From Flavobacteriales bacterium (GTDB taxonomy: Bacteria > Bacteroidota > Bacteroidia > Flavobacteriales > Weeksellaceae): a stretch of 63,879 nucleotides of DNA. This document shows, piece by piece, positions 1 through 8,216 of the stretch; position 1 is the first letter of the stretch; each line of letters begins with the position of its first letter. The DNA lies in the NCBI GenBank assembly GCA_900770875.1, contig CAAGLV010000241.1:1-63879 (forward strand), written 5' to 3'. A program made the position numbers and the translations under genes. The notes below the pieces were generated by a model. The model was not told where the DNA came from, did no database searches, and saw only the letters and a list, made by a program, of their open reading frames with translations.

Positions 1-135
1 GATTATACGTATAATTTAGATAATGTAGATTTTATTTATCAGCACTTAAAAAATTTACGTAAAAAAATTAGCGAAGCTGGCGGAACAGATTACGTACAAA
101 CAGTTTATGGTTTAGGTTATAAATGGGCCGAGTAA
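1..135 (+). CDS. Response regulator, OmpR family (C-terminal fragment)
   Basis: Only the last 44 codons are inside the window; the gene begins upstream. The visible residues form the end of a winged-helix DNA-binding domain of the OmpR/PhoB class: a recognition-helix stretch (VDFIYQHLKNLRKKI) followed by the beta-hairpin signature VQTVYGLGYKW that closes this domain. The stop codon is followed after one base by the start of a histidine kinase, so the two form a co-transcribed two-component system. The receiver domain cannot be seen. OmpR-class regulators usually bind tandem direct repeats, and such repeats lie about 1.3 kb downstream in front of the porin gene. Confidence 0.85.
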   Translation, partial: DYTYNLDNVDFIYQHLKNLRKKISEAGGTDYVQTVYGLGYKWAE

Positions 136-136
136 A

Positions 137-1405
137 ATGAAGCTTACTACAAAATTAACCAATCATTTTATTACGATCGTATTCGTATCGATGTTGTTTG
201 GCTTTGTAATTTTTTATTTTGCAATAGAACGAGCAACCATACAATCGGCAATTGGTAAGTTAGAGAATCTAAATCATGCCATCGAACTTAAATTAAAAAA
301 ACAATCGATACAGCAAATAGAGGCTCAACATCCACATGTAAAAATTAAGATTTTATCGGATAGCGATAAAAATTTGCATGGAGAAGTTATCCGAGAAGGT
401 AATTACGAATGGAACGAAATGTTGCAAACCATGGTAAATCATGTCGCTGTAACAACTTATCCATTTGTTGATGATACGCATTATCAAATACAAAGTCAGA
501 TTAGTTTAACCATTATCGACGACGAATATTTTGTTGGAATTGTAATGGTTATTGCTTGGATTTTTATTTTTGTAATTATAACAATTATCTTTTTTAGCGA
601 ATTAATTACGCGTAAACTTTATACATCTTTTTACCATTTATTAGATCAGATGAAGCGATTTGATGTGCGCGAACATCAACAAATCCAATTCATAAAATCG
701 GATATAAATGAACTGAATCATTTAAACGATTTATTTTTAAAAACATCCTCGCAATCGGTAGAACATTACGAAGCATTAAAAGAATTTACACAAAATCTTT
801 CGCACGAATTACAAACACCAATTGCTAATATTAAAGGAAAGATAGAATTGATGCTAAATTCGTCATTATCCGAAGAACAAATGCAAGCATTAAGTAAAAT
901 GTATGACGATTTAAATAAAGTTTCGGCCATTAATCGATCGTTAATTTTATTGATGAGTTTAGAGCATCACGAAGTGAAAGAAGAAAAGATTAATTTTTCG
1001 GAAATGCTACACGATGTAATTTCGGTTCAAGAAGATTTAATTGCGATGAATGGTGTAAAGTTGACATCAAAAATAGAGCAAAATGTTTTTTTAACCATCG
1101 ATAATTTATTGGCTAATATTGTGCTATCTAATTTAATTAGCAATGCCAATCGCCACAATTTTTCGGGAGGCGAAATAAACATTGTTTTAAACCAAAATAG
1201 TTTGATAATTAAAAATACTGGTCGCGAACAAGAGTTTACAAACGAAACAATTTTTATGCGCTTTAAGAAAGGTAAATATAATGCCGAATCGATTGGTATT
1301 GGTTTGGCGTTAGTTAAAAAGATTTGTACGATTTATAATTTTGATATTTCGTATAAATTTCATCAAAATTGGCATCAATTCGAAATTAAATTTTATTCTA
1401 ATTAG
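137..1405 (+). CDS. Sensor histidine kinase
   Basis: Membrane sensor kinase of 422 aa that should autophosphorylate and pass the phosphate to the response regulator encoded just upstream. There is a first membrane span at about residues 10-30, an extracytoplasmic sensor region of about 100 residues with no recognised domain, and a second span at about 132-155. The H-box SHELQTPIANIKGK follows, with the phospho-acceptor His at about 223, then an ATPase domain with the N-box NLISNANRHN and a G-box GIGLALVKKI. The start lies one base after the regulator's stop, so translational coupling is likely. The next genes downstream are a porin and a KgtP-like symporter, suggesting a nutrient-sensing role; the ligand is not evident. 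Confidence 0.9.
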   Translation: MKLTTKLTNHFITIVFVSMLFGFVIFYFAIERATIQSAIGKLENLNHAIELKLKKQSIQQIEAQHPHVKIKILSDSDKNLHGEVIREGNYEWNEMLQTMVNHVAVTTYPFVDDTHYQIQSQISLTIIDDEYFVGIVMVIAWIFIFVIITIIFFSELITRKLYTSFYHLLDQMKRFDVREHQQIQFIKSDINELNHLNDLFLKTSSQSVEHYEALKEFTQNLSHELQTPIANIKGKIELMLNSSLSEEQMQALSKMYDDLNKVSAINRSLILLMSLEHHEVKEEKINFSEMLHDVISVQEDLIAMNGVKLTSKIEQNVFLTIDNLLANIVLSNLISNANRHNFSGGEINIVLNQNSLIIKNTGREQEFTNETIFMRFKKGKYNAESIGIGLALVKKICTIYNFDISYKFHQNWHQFEIKFYSN

Positions 1406-1438
1406 CTGTTAATCAGTACGGTTAAAATTTCAATATTT

Positions 1439-1471
1439 CTTCATAAAAACTTCAAAATTTCTTCAAAATTA
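1439..1471 (+). promoter_or_regulatory. Three 11-bp direct repeats, candidate response-regulator binding site
   Basis: Three consecutive 11-nt units start at 1439, 1450 and 1461: CTTCATAAAAA, CTTCAAAATTT and CTTCAAAATTA. An 11-bp direct-repeat spacing is the classic arrangement bound by OmpR/PhoB-class regulators, and the unit resembles the E. coli Pho-box half-site. The block ends 46 nt before the porin start and the adjacent regulator is of this class. Binding is inferred. Confidence 0.5.
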
Positions 1472-1486
1472 TGTTGTTATTTAGTG

Positions 1487-1501
1487 GTGTAGAAATTACA
1501 C
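1487..1501. promoter_or_regulatory. Short inverted repeat before the porin gene
   Basis: GTGTA (1487-1491) and TACAC (1497-1501) form a 5-bp inverted repeat with a 5-nt spacer, 15 nt upstream of the porin start. It could be a weak operator or a small leader hairpin; nothing else supports it. Confidence 0.25.
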
Positions 1502-1516
1502 AACAAACAACTACAT

Positions 1517-2938
1517 ATGGGGACAAAGAAAAATATATTTTTTATACTAGGTCTTTTTTCGGCTTTTGTATTTGGACAAGATACAATTGTAGAGCAAAAT
1601 ATTGAAATTAAAACCGAACCTAAAGAAGATTTATTTAAAAACTCTTTAGGTGAATTAAAAATTAATTTAGATCCAACAGGCGAAAAAAATATCAAATTTG
1701 GATTAAACTCTCAGGTTTGGTTACGTTATTTAGAAAATAATCCCGGAACTGCTGTAAACGGTGTGCCACAAAAGGATACTTACGATGCAGGATTAAGAAG
1801 AATGCGTATTACAATGAATGCGCAGTTATCTAATTATTATTCGATTTATTTACAATTAGGGATCAATAACCAATCCTTTATTTCGGGAGGAGGAACCGGA
1901 ACTGGTGCTAACGGACAAGGTAAAAAACCAGCCATCTTTTTTATGGATGCTTACAACGAGTTAGCTATTATTCCGAGAACAGATTCGTATACCAAAAAAG
2001 TTAATAAAAATCATTTATATGTAGGTGCAGGATTGCATAGTTGGTCGGGGATTAGTAGGATGACGAATGCAAGTACAACAAAATTATTAACTGCAGATTT
2101 GCCTGTTTTTAATTTCCCAAACATCGAAGTTTCTGATCAATTTTCTCGTCAGTTAGGTTTATTTGTACACGGAGAATTAAGTAAATTTAATTATCGCTTT
2201 TCTGTTAATAAACCATTTGCTACAAATAAACAACCAAAAATTGGCGAAATTGTAGATAATAATCAAGCGGGTAAATTATCTTTTGCAGGTTACGGAATGT
2301 ATCAGTTTTTAGAAAAAGAAAATACGTCTACTTCGTTTTTGGCAGGAACTTATATTGGTTCAAAAAAAGTATTTAATGTTGGATTAGGGTTTTACTCTAA
2401 TAATCAATCAACTTTATCGCAAACAGAAGAAGGCGTTTTTAAATCACATAATCAATTTAATTTTGGAGCCGATGTTTTCTTAGATATGCCAATTGGACCA
2501 AAATCTAAACAAATGGCGCTAAGTTTATATACGGTTTATTACAATTATAATTTTGGACCAAATTATTTACGTACAAACGGAGTAATGAATCCTGGTACTG
2601 CCGATCCTAATTATACAGGACAAGTAGCTGTAGAAGGGTTTGGTAACGCAAAATATTTATTAGGAACAGGACAAATTTTTTATACACAAGCCGGATTTGT
2701 ATTGCCAAAATTTAGCTCGAAATTTAAAGTACAACCATTTGCATCTTACTCGTTAAAAGATTTAGATGGATTAAACGAAAAAGCTAATTTCTACGATTTT
2801 GGAGCAAACTTGTTTTTATTCGCTCAAAACGCAAAAATTTCGTATCAATATTCTTCACGACCATTATACGACGCCGAAACTAAAACAGTTTTTACACGCA
2901 GAGGCGAACATATTTTAGCATTAATAATAGCATTATAA
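1517..2938 (+). CDS. Outer-membrane porin-type beta-barrel protein
   Basis: A 473-aa exported protein. Residues 1-21 look like a signal peptide with a hydrophobic core (IFFILGLFSAFVFG) followed by Q-D. The rest has the alternating aromatic/polar pattern and short Gly/Asn turns of an outer-membrane beta-barrel, similar to OprO/OprP-type porins. The gene is followed 19 nt later by a KgtP-like symporter, so the two probably form an operon: the porin admits the substrate through the outer membrane and the symporter takes it through the inner membrane. Direct repeats upstream suggest control by the neighbouring two-component system. Substrate specificity cannot be read from the sequence; a 2-oxoacid or dicarboxylate is inferred from context. 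Confidence 0.75.
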   Translation: MGTKKNIFFILGLFSAFVFGQDTIVEQNIEIKTEPKEDLFKNSLGELKINLDPTGEKNIKFGLNSQVWLRYLENNPGTAVNGVPQKDTYDAGLRRMRITMNAQLSNYYSIYLQLGINNQSFISGGGTGTGANGQGKKPAIFFMDAYNELAIIPRTDSYTKKVNKNHLYVGAGLHSWSGISRMTNASTTKLLTADLPVFNFPNIEVSDQFSRQLGLFVHGELSKFNYRFSVNKPFATNKQPKIGEIVDNNQAGKLSFAGYGMYQFLEKENTSTSFLAGTYIGSKKVFNVGLGFYSNNQSTLSQTEEGVFKSHNQFNFGADVFLDMPIGPKSKQMALSLYTVYYNYNFGPNYLRTNGVMNPGTADPNYTGQVAVEGFGNAKYLLGTGQIFYTQAGFVLPKFSSKFKVQPFASYSLKDLDGLNEKANFYDFGANLFLFAQNAKISYQYSSRPLYDAETKTVFTRRGEHILALIIAL

Positions 2939-2957
2939 TTTAACACAACAACATACT

Positions 2958-4331
2958 ATGTCAAATACTATAGATCAAATTAAAGAAATAAATCAGCAGG
3001 ATGCTAAAGCAACTGCTGGTAAAAAAGTACGTAAATCTGATAAAGATTTAACAGTTAAAGATCGTGTACAAGCCATTATTGGTGGATCGATTGGTAATTT
3101 AGTAGAATGGTACGATTGGTACGCTTATGCAGCATTTGCAATCTACTTTTCGTCATCGTTTTTCCCAACAGGCGATCAAACAGCACAATTACTAAATACA
3201 GCAGGTATTTTTGCCGTTGGATTTTTAATGCGTCCAATCGGAGGATGGTTATTTGGTACAATTGCCGATAAAATTGGACGTAAAAGAGCCATGACATTAT
3301 CTGTATTATTAATGTCGTTTGGATCGTTATTAATTGCCTTAACTCCAACTTATGCAACAATCGGTGTTTTAGCACCAGCTTTATTATTAATTGCTCGTTT
3401 ATTACAAGGATTAAGTGTTGGTGGCGAATATGGTGTGTCTGCAACATATTTATCAGAAATGGCTACGCCAGATCGTAGAGGATTTTATTCATCTTTTCAG
3501 TACGTAACTTTAATTGGTGGACAATTAATTGCTTTAGGAATCTTATTAATTTTACAGAATTTAATTTTAACAGAAGAACAATTATCGGCTTGGGGATGGA
3601 GAATTCCGTTTGTAATTGGAGCAATTTTATCTGTTATCGCTTTATATTTAAGAAAGAATTTACACGAAACCGAAGCTTTTGAAAAAAATAATGAATCGGC
3701 TGATAAAAAAGAAAGCAACGGATCTATAAAAGCTTTATTACAACATCCAAAAGCAATTTTAACAGTTGTAGGTTTAACAATGGGAGGAACTTTGGCATTT
3801 AATACATACACAACATATATGCAAAAGTTTTTAGTAAACACAGTGCATTTATCTAAAGAAGATGCTACGTTTATTTCGTTCTTATCGTTATTGATATTTG
3901 CTTTATTACAACCATTATTTGGGTTATTATCTGACAAAATTGGTCGTCGTCCGTTATTATTAGGATTCGGAGTTTTAGGAACAATTTTTACAGTGCCTTT
4001 ATTAACAGGTTTAGCAAGTGTAACAACAATGTGGGGTGCATTTGTATATTTAATGGCTGCATTAATTATTGTATCGGGATATACATCGATTAACGCGGTT
4101 GTAAAAGCCGAATTATTCCCAGCAGAAATTCGTGCATTAGGAGTAGGTTTACCATATGCATTAACCGTTTGTATTTTTGGTGGATCGGCAGAATATATTG
4201 CCTTATTATTTAAACAAAACAATGTAGAAAGCTATTTCTATTGGTACATTACAGGATGTATTGCATTTTCTTTAATTGTTTACTTCTTTATGAGAGATAC
4301 AAAAGATTATTCGTTATTAAACGAAGATTAA
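2958..4331 (+). CDS. kgtP: Alpha-ketoglutarate:H+ symporter, MFS metabolite:H+ symporter family
   Basis: A 457-aa inner-membrane transporter with about 12 membrane spans. It shows the family signatures in order: GNLVEWYDWYAYAAFAIYF in the first span, GFLMRPIGGWLFGTIADKIG with the MFS loop 2-3 motif, LLQGLSVGGEYGVSATYLSE, FQYVTLIGGQL, the mid-protein loop motif LSDKIGRRPLL, and KAELFPAEIRALGVGLPYA near the end. From memory the resemblance to E. coli KgtP runs the full length, so alpha-ketoglutarate is the likely substrate, although other 2-oxoacids or dicarboxylates are possible. It follows the porin in what looks like one transcript, and a strong terminator comes directly after it. The cytoplasmic N-terminal extension is rich in Lys and Asp. 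Confidence 0.85.
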   Translation: MSNTIDQIKEINQQDAKATAGKKVRKSDKDLTVKDRVQAIIGGSIGNLVEWYDWYAYAAFAIYFSSSFFPTGDQTAQLLNTAGIFAVGFLMRPIGGWLFGTIADKIGRKRAMTLSVLLMSFGSLLIALTPTYATIGVLAPALLLIARLLQGLSVGGEYGVSATYLSEMATPDRRGFYSSFQYVTLIGGQLIALGILLILQNLILTEEQLSAWGWRIPFVIGAILSVIALYLRKNLHETEAFEKNNESADKKESNGSIKALLQHPKAILTVVGLTMGGTLAFNTYTTYMQKFLVNTVHLSKEDATFISFLSLLIFALLQPLFGLLSDKIGRRPLLLGFGVLGTIFTVPLLTGLASVTTMWGAFVYLMAALIIVSGYTSINAVVKAELFPAEIRALGVGLPYALTVCIFGGSAEYIALLFKQNNVESYFYWYITGCIAFSLIVYFFMRDTKDYSLLNED

Positions 4332-4378
4332 AAATAGTGTGTAAATAAATATTACTTTGATTGTTTATTATTATTTAA

Positions 4379-4408
4379 AAGCCAAATCAATTTTGATTTG
4401 GCTTTTTA
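4379..4408 (+). terminator. Rho-independent terminator after kgtP
   Basis: AAGCCAAATCAA pairs with TTGATTTGGCTT around a 2-nt centre, followed by a T-run. It separates the porin/kgtP unit from the Lrp-type regulator. Confidence 0.85.
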
Positions 4409-4416
4409 AATTTATT

Positions 4417-4424
4417 TATCTTTG
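4417..4424 (+). promoter_or_regulatory. -7 promoter box (TATCTTTG) of the lrp-type gene
   Basis: Matches the Bacteroidota -7 consensus TAnnTTTG and ends 8 nt before the start codon, so the leader would be very short. Confidence 0.6.
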
Positions 4425-4432
4425 TTTACGAT

Positions 4433-4906
4433 ATGAGTAAGGTAGAAATTAATTTAGATCAAACGGATTTAAAAATAATGCGTTTAATGCAAGAGAATGC
4501 GCGCATTAATAATGCCGATATTGCCCGCGAATTAGGGATGGCACCATCTGGTATTTTAGAGCGTGTTAAGAAGTTAGAGCAAAAGCAAGTAATATTATCG
4601 TATCATGCTAAAATAAATCCATTAGCAATCGGTCAAAAGCTATTATCTTTTATTTTTATAAAAACAACAGATATTATCGGGATCGAAACAGTTGGACGAT
4701 TATTAGCCGAAATTCCAGAAGTTTTAGAAGTGCATGATATTGCGGGTGATGATGGATATTTAATTAAAGTTAGAACTGCAGATTCTGAAGGATTGGTAGA
4801 ATTAATGCGTAATTCTTTAAGTAAAATAGAAGGGATTACATCTACAAGAACAACAATTGTTTTACAAACAATAAAAGAAGTTCCTACAATTGTAATTCCA
4901 GAATAA
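4433..4906 (+). CDS. Lrp/AsnC family transcriptional regulator
   Basis: A 157-aa regulator with the family's two parts: an N-terminal helix-turn-helix (about residues 8-60, including DLKIMRLMQENARINNADIARELG and GILERVKKLEQKQVI) and a C-terminal ligand-binding RAM domain (about 70-150, with the VLEVHDIAGDDGYLIKV core). Such proteins assemble as dimers to octamers and respond to amino acids or related metabolites. It has its own -7 box after the kgtP terminator, so it is not simply an operon member. Its place next to a 2-oxoacid transporter is suggestive but does not define targets. Confidence 0.9.
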   Translation: MSKVEINLDQTDLKIMRLMQENARINNADIARELGMAPSGILERVKKLEQKQVILSYHAKINPLAIGQKLLSFIFIKTTDIIGIETVGRLLAEIPEVLEVHDIAGDDGYLIKVRTADSEGLVELMRNSLSKIEGITSTRTTIVLQTIKEVPTIVIPE

Positions 4907-4912
4907 TAATAA

Positions 4913-4942
4913 AAAAAGGCTTACGTTATGTAAGCCTTTTTT
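4913..4942. terminator. Bidirectional terminator between lrp-type gene and ribBA
   Basis: GGCTTAC (4918-4924) pairs with GTAAGCC (4930-4936), flanked by A-run and T-run on opposite sides, so it can stop both converging genes. Confidence 0.85.
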
Positions 4943-4959
4943 AGTTAATCCTATTAAGA

Positions 4960-6087
4960 TTATAATTCGGTATATTTTACAATCTCTAAACCATATTGTG
5001 TAGTATGAGGTTCATCTACAATATGACGAGTAATTAAATTCATTTTCTGAATTCCTAAATCCTTAATGATTTGCGAACCAATTCCGTGGTTTTTCTCATC
5101 TTCTGGTAAAATACCAGATTCAACTTTTCCTTCAGAGTAAGCCTTAAACATTTCTAATTTAGCTTGTACTAAATCGCTATTCTGAATATTATTGATAAAG
5201 ATAATAGCACCTTTCCCTTCGTTTTCAAGGATTTTAGCAGTTTTTTCTAATAATGGCGTTTCTCCATTTTGTAAACCTGCAAATAAATCATAATAATTGT
5301 TAGACGATTTTACACGTACAGGTACAACGTCGTCTTTTGTCCATTCTCCTTTAGTTAAAGCAAAGTGAATTTGGTCGTTATTTGTTTGTTTGTATGCAAC
5401 TAAATTAAATTCGCCAAAGTTTGTTTTTGCTAAAAACTCGTCAACACGCTCAATTAACGTATCGTGTTTTAAACGGTAAGCAATTAAATCTTCAATCGAA
5501 ATAATTTTTAATTGATGTTCTTTTGCGATTTCTAATAACTCTGGTAAGCGAGCCATTTCTCCATCTTCTTTTAAAACTTCAACAATACAACCTGCCGGAT
5601 AATGTCCAGCTAAACGAGCCAAATCAACGGCAGCTTCTGTATGTCCCATACGTACTAAAACACCACCATCTTTTGCAATTAATGGAAAAATATGGCCCGG
5701 ACGTCCTAATTCGTCTGGATTAATTTCGTCGTCGATTAAAGCTAAAACAGTTTTCGAACGGTCTGATGCCGAAATTCCTGTTGTGCATCCATGTCCTTGT
5801 AAATCTACAGAAACCGTAAAATTAGTTTCGTAAATAGCAGTATTATGTCCAACCATTAGGTCTAAACCTAATTTCTTACAGCGATCTTGTGTTAACGGAG
5901 CACAAACTAATCCACGTCCGTGTGTTACCATAAAGTTGATAACTTCTGGTGTAGCCGATTGCGCTGTACATAAAAAATCTCCTTCATTTTCACGGTCTTC
6001 ATCATCAACTACGATGATTACTTTACCTTGCTTTAAGTCTTCTAAAGCTTCTTCAATTGTATTCAATTGAGATGATCTTGTACTCAT
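4960..6087 (-). CDS. ribB: 3,4-dihydroxy-2-butanone 4-phosphate synthase with degenerate GTP cyclohydrolase II-like domain
   Basis: Riboflavin-pathway enzyme of 375 aa. Residues 1-200 are a complete RibB domain that makes dihydroxybutanone phosphate from ribulose 5-phosphate: the acidic metal/substrate motif DDEDRENEGD is at 28-37, THGRGLVCAPL follows, and HTEAAVDLARLAG carries the catalytic His. Residues about 205-375 align by position and by the ending LGIQKMNLITRH to the RibA (GTP cyclohydrolase II) fold. However, the zinc motif of RibA (three Cys in a GxxxxxxxRCDCG-type segment) is missing and I see no Cys in this half. The second activity is therefore probably absent, as described for other RibBA-like proteins, and a separate ribA should exist elsewhere. 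It is the last gene of the ftsK-lolA-lptF/G run. Confidence 0.9.
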   Translation of the reverse strand: MSTRSSQLNTIEEALEDLKQGKVIIVVDDEDRENEGDFLCTAQSATPEVINFMVTHGRGLVCAPLTQDRCKKLGLDLMVGHNTAIYETNFTVSVDLQGHGCTTGISASDRSKTVLALIDDEINPDELGRPGHIFPLIAKDGGVLVRMGHTEAAVDLARLAGHYPAGCIVEVLKEDGEMARLPELLEIAKEHQLKIISIEDLIAYRLKHDTLIERVDEFLAKTNFGEFNLVAYKQTNNDQIHFALTKGEWTKDDVVPVRVKSSNNYYDLFAGLQNGETPLLEKTAKILENEGKGAIIFINNIQNSDLVQAKLEMFKAYSEGKVESGILPEDEKNHGIGSQIIKDLGIQKMNLITRHIVDEPHTTQYGLEIVKYTEL

Positions 6088-6096
6088 TTTTTTAAA

Positions 6097-7563
6097 TTAT
6101 TGATAGCGGGAATGTTCTTCCGTGTTTTGTTTCTTTTTTCTAAATCGATTAATAAAATCGACAATCGGATCGACATATTTTGACGAATCAAATAATGCCG
6201 AATCTTTGTTTGCATTGTAACATAAAACAATAGCAATAGGAAAGGCGATAATATTAGCCATCCAAGCTGCTACAAACGAATTAATATTACCATTTTTGGC
6301 CATATTTTCGGCCGAAAAGTTAATTACAAAGTAAATTACAAAGATGATAATCGATATAATTACAGGCATACCAATACCTCCTTTTTTTACAATAGATCCT
6401 AACGGCGCACCTATTAAAAAGAAGATTACACAAGTTACAGCGTAAGATAAGTTACGGTAATAATGTAGGTTGATTTTAGCGAAGTATTTATCTCGATCTT
6501 TAAAATCTTTAATTAAATAATCTGCATTTTCTTTATCGCGATCTACAGAATAAATGGCTTGTGCAATTATTTTATCTTGATCTTTTTTAGAGAATGTGCC
6601 TATTTTTTCTTGTTGTTTTACTTTGTTTGCATCTAAATCTTTAAATTTCTTTGTAAAGTAATAGGTGTTATCAAAGGCTTTGTTTTGTTCTTCTTTATAT
6701 AGCTTGTTAAAATCTATTGCTGTAGAATCGATCATTTTCTTTAAATCGCTTCCGTTTAAAAATTTGTAATGATCGCTTACATTATTTTGGTCGTCTTTTT
6801 TCTCTACTAAATCGCTAATATCAAAATAGTAATTTAGCGTATCAAATTTTGTGGATTGATTTTGTTGTTTCTGGCGCTGAAGAATATTTTTACCTTGGAT
6901 ATTATCTGTGTAAGCAGTTCCGTTAAAAAGTTCTAATTTTAAGAAACGATTGTCTTCTTTATCTGCTTTTAGTACACCATTTTTGGCCACAATTGTCATG
7001 GTATTTTCGCCATAACCTGCATTTTGATGCACAAAAACATCTTCTAACAACTCGTTATTTTCGCCCGAAACAGTATTTACTTTTAACTGAAATCCCGGAA
7101 TTGCATCAATAAAGACACCTTCCTTAATTTGCATCGTAGGTTTTGTTTGGATGATAGAGAAAAGTAAATTTTTAGCTTTGCGTTGCGATAAAGGCATTAC
7201 GCGATCGCCAAAAAAGTACAATCCAACCGAAAGGCAAAATACAAATCCAAAAATCGACGTAATGATACGGATTAATGGAATTCCAGAAGCTTTCATTGCA
7301 GCTAATTCGTAGCGTTCACCAAATCCTCCAAAGGTCATAATCGATCCTAAAAGAATGGTTAATGGTAAAACTAATTGGATTACGTTTATCCCAAGGTAAA
7401 ATAATAATTCAACGATTAAATACCATTCTAAACCTTTACCAATAAATTTTCCCATTTCTTGCCAAGCAAATTGGACAATGAAAATGAAAAATAAAATACT
7501 AAAAATGAAAAAAAACGGACCTAAAAAGGTTTTAAGTATATATGCGTCAAGTTTCTTTAACAT
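6097..7563 (-). CDS. LptF/LptG-family permease of the LPS export ABC transporter
   Basis: A 488-aa protein of the YjgP/YjgQ family, the membrane part of the LptB2FG complex that extracts lipopolysaccharide from the inner membrane. It has the family layout: three membrane segments near the N-terminus (about 13-35, 52-75, 100-122), a large periplasmic beta-jellyroll domain (about 130-370), and three C-terminal spans (about 375-455). The motif GFGERYELAAMKASGIPLIRI after the second span is typical of the coupling region facing LptB. The periplasmic domain holds a Lys/Asp-rich insertion (about 270-360), common in Bacteroidota homologues. Bacteroidota carry two paralogues, and I cannot decide between LptF and LptG. 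Only 3 nt separate it from the lolA-like gene upstream. Confidence 0.9.
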   Translation of the reverse strand: MLKKLDAYILKTFLGPFFFIFSILFFIFIVQFAWQEMGKFIGKGLEWYLIVELLFYLGINVIQLVLPLTILLGSIMTFGGFGERYELAAMKASGIPLIRIITSIFGFVFCLSVGLYFFGDRVMPLSQRKAKNLLFSIIQTKPTMQIKEGVFIDAIPGFQLKVNTVSGENNELLEDVFVHQNAGYGENTMTIVAKNGVLKADKEDNRFLKLELFNGTAYTDNIQGKNILQRQKQQNQSTKFDTLNYYFDISDLVEKKDDQNNVSDHYKFLNGSDLKKMIDSTAIDFNKLYKEEQNKAFDNTYYFTKKFKDLDANKVKQQEKIGTFSKKDQDKIIAQAIYSVDRDKENADYLIKDFKDRDKYFAKINLHYYRNLSYAVTCVIFFLIGAPLGSIVKKGGIGMPVIISIIIFVIYFVINFSAENMAKNGNINSFVAAWMANIIAFPIAIVLCYNANKDSALFDSSKYVDPIVDFINRFRKKKQNTEEHSRYQ

Positions 7564-7566
7564 TGA

Positions 7567-8199
7567 TTATAATTGTGTAACAATATAGCCTTTAGACTTA
7601 TATTTCTTTGGGTCAAAGTTAAAGTAATCTTTGTGAATAATTAAATTTTCTAGGTATTCTTTTACTGTGATTGTTGTTTTAGATCCATCTTTTCCAAATT
7701 CCTGATAAGAGTAAATTTGGTTGTTTTTTGGATTTACACCTAATAAGCAATATTTAATTGGCGAATTTTTAACTGTTGGTGTTAATTTAATAAACTGGAT
7801 AGCTTGTCCATCAATTGTTTGTTTTTTATCTAAGCTATACTGATAACCAGTTTTGTACGAATTTAAAATTTTTGTTGGTGTTAAAAAATCTTCAGAATTT
7901 GATGCATTTGATATCACAACTTCTTTATCATCTTTAGAAATTGTGTATAATTTTTTACCGTCGTAAACTTGGTTTACATCGTCTACATTTAAATTAAATT
8001 TTTGTTTAGAAGAATACACTTCTCCTGATTTTTTTTGATTTTGACCATTTGTTTGATTATCGAAATCAAATTTGATGTAATATGTCTGTACATTTTGGTA
8101 TTTATTCTGCACTTTATCTAGCATTTCTTTTGCTGTTTGTGCATTTACCATTCCAACCCCTACTAATAAGAGTATGAAGCTTAATATTAATTTTTTCAT
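7567..8199 (-). CDS. LolA-like outer-membrane lipoprotein carrier protein
   Basis: A 210-aa periplasmic protein. The ATG at 8199 gives a clean signal peptide (KKLILSFILLLVGVGMVNAQ), whereas the upstream TTG at 8211 would add four residues in front of it, so 8199 is chosen. The mature part follows the LolA pattern: an amphipathic N-terminal helix (AKEMLDKVQNKYQNVQTYYIKF) and then beta strands with the VYDGKKLYTISKDDKEVVI segment typical of family PF03548. LolA carries lipoproteins from LolCDE to the outer membrane. It lies between ftsK and the lptF/G gene with almost no spacing, so all are probably co-transcribed. Confidence 0.85.
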   Translation of the reverse strand: MKKLILSFILLLVGVGMVNAQTAKEMLDKVQNKYQNVQTYYIKFDFDNQTNGQNQKKSGEVYSSKQKFNLNVDDVNQVYDGKKLYTISKDDKEVVISNASNSEDFLTPTKILNSYKTGYQYSLDKKQTIDGQAIQFIKLTPTVKNSPIKYCLLGVNPKNNQIYSYQEFGKDGSKTTITVKEYLENLIIHKDYFNFDPKKYKSKGYIVTQL

Positions 8200-8216
8200 A
8201 CAATTTAACAAATTTG

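Noticed and set aside
3497..4222. A 241-codon open frame antisense to kgtP
   Set aside because: It is a shadow of the strongly biased kgtP coding sequence. It has no start context, and its protein is low in coherent motifs while kgtP is fully explained on the other strand.
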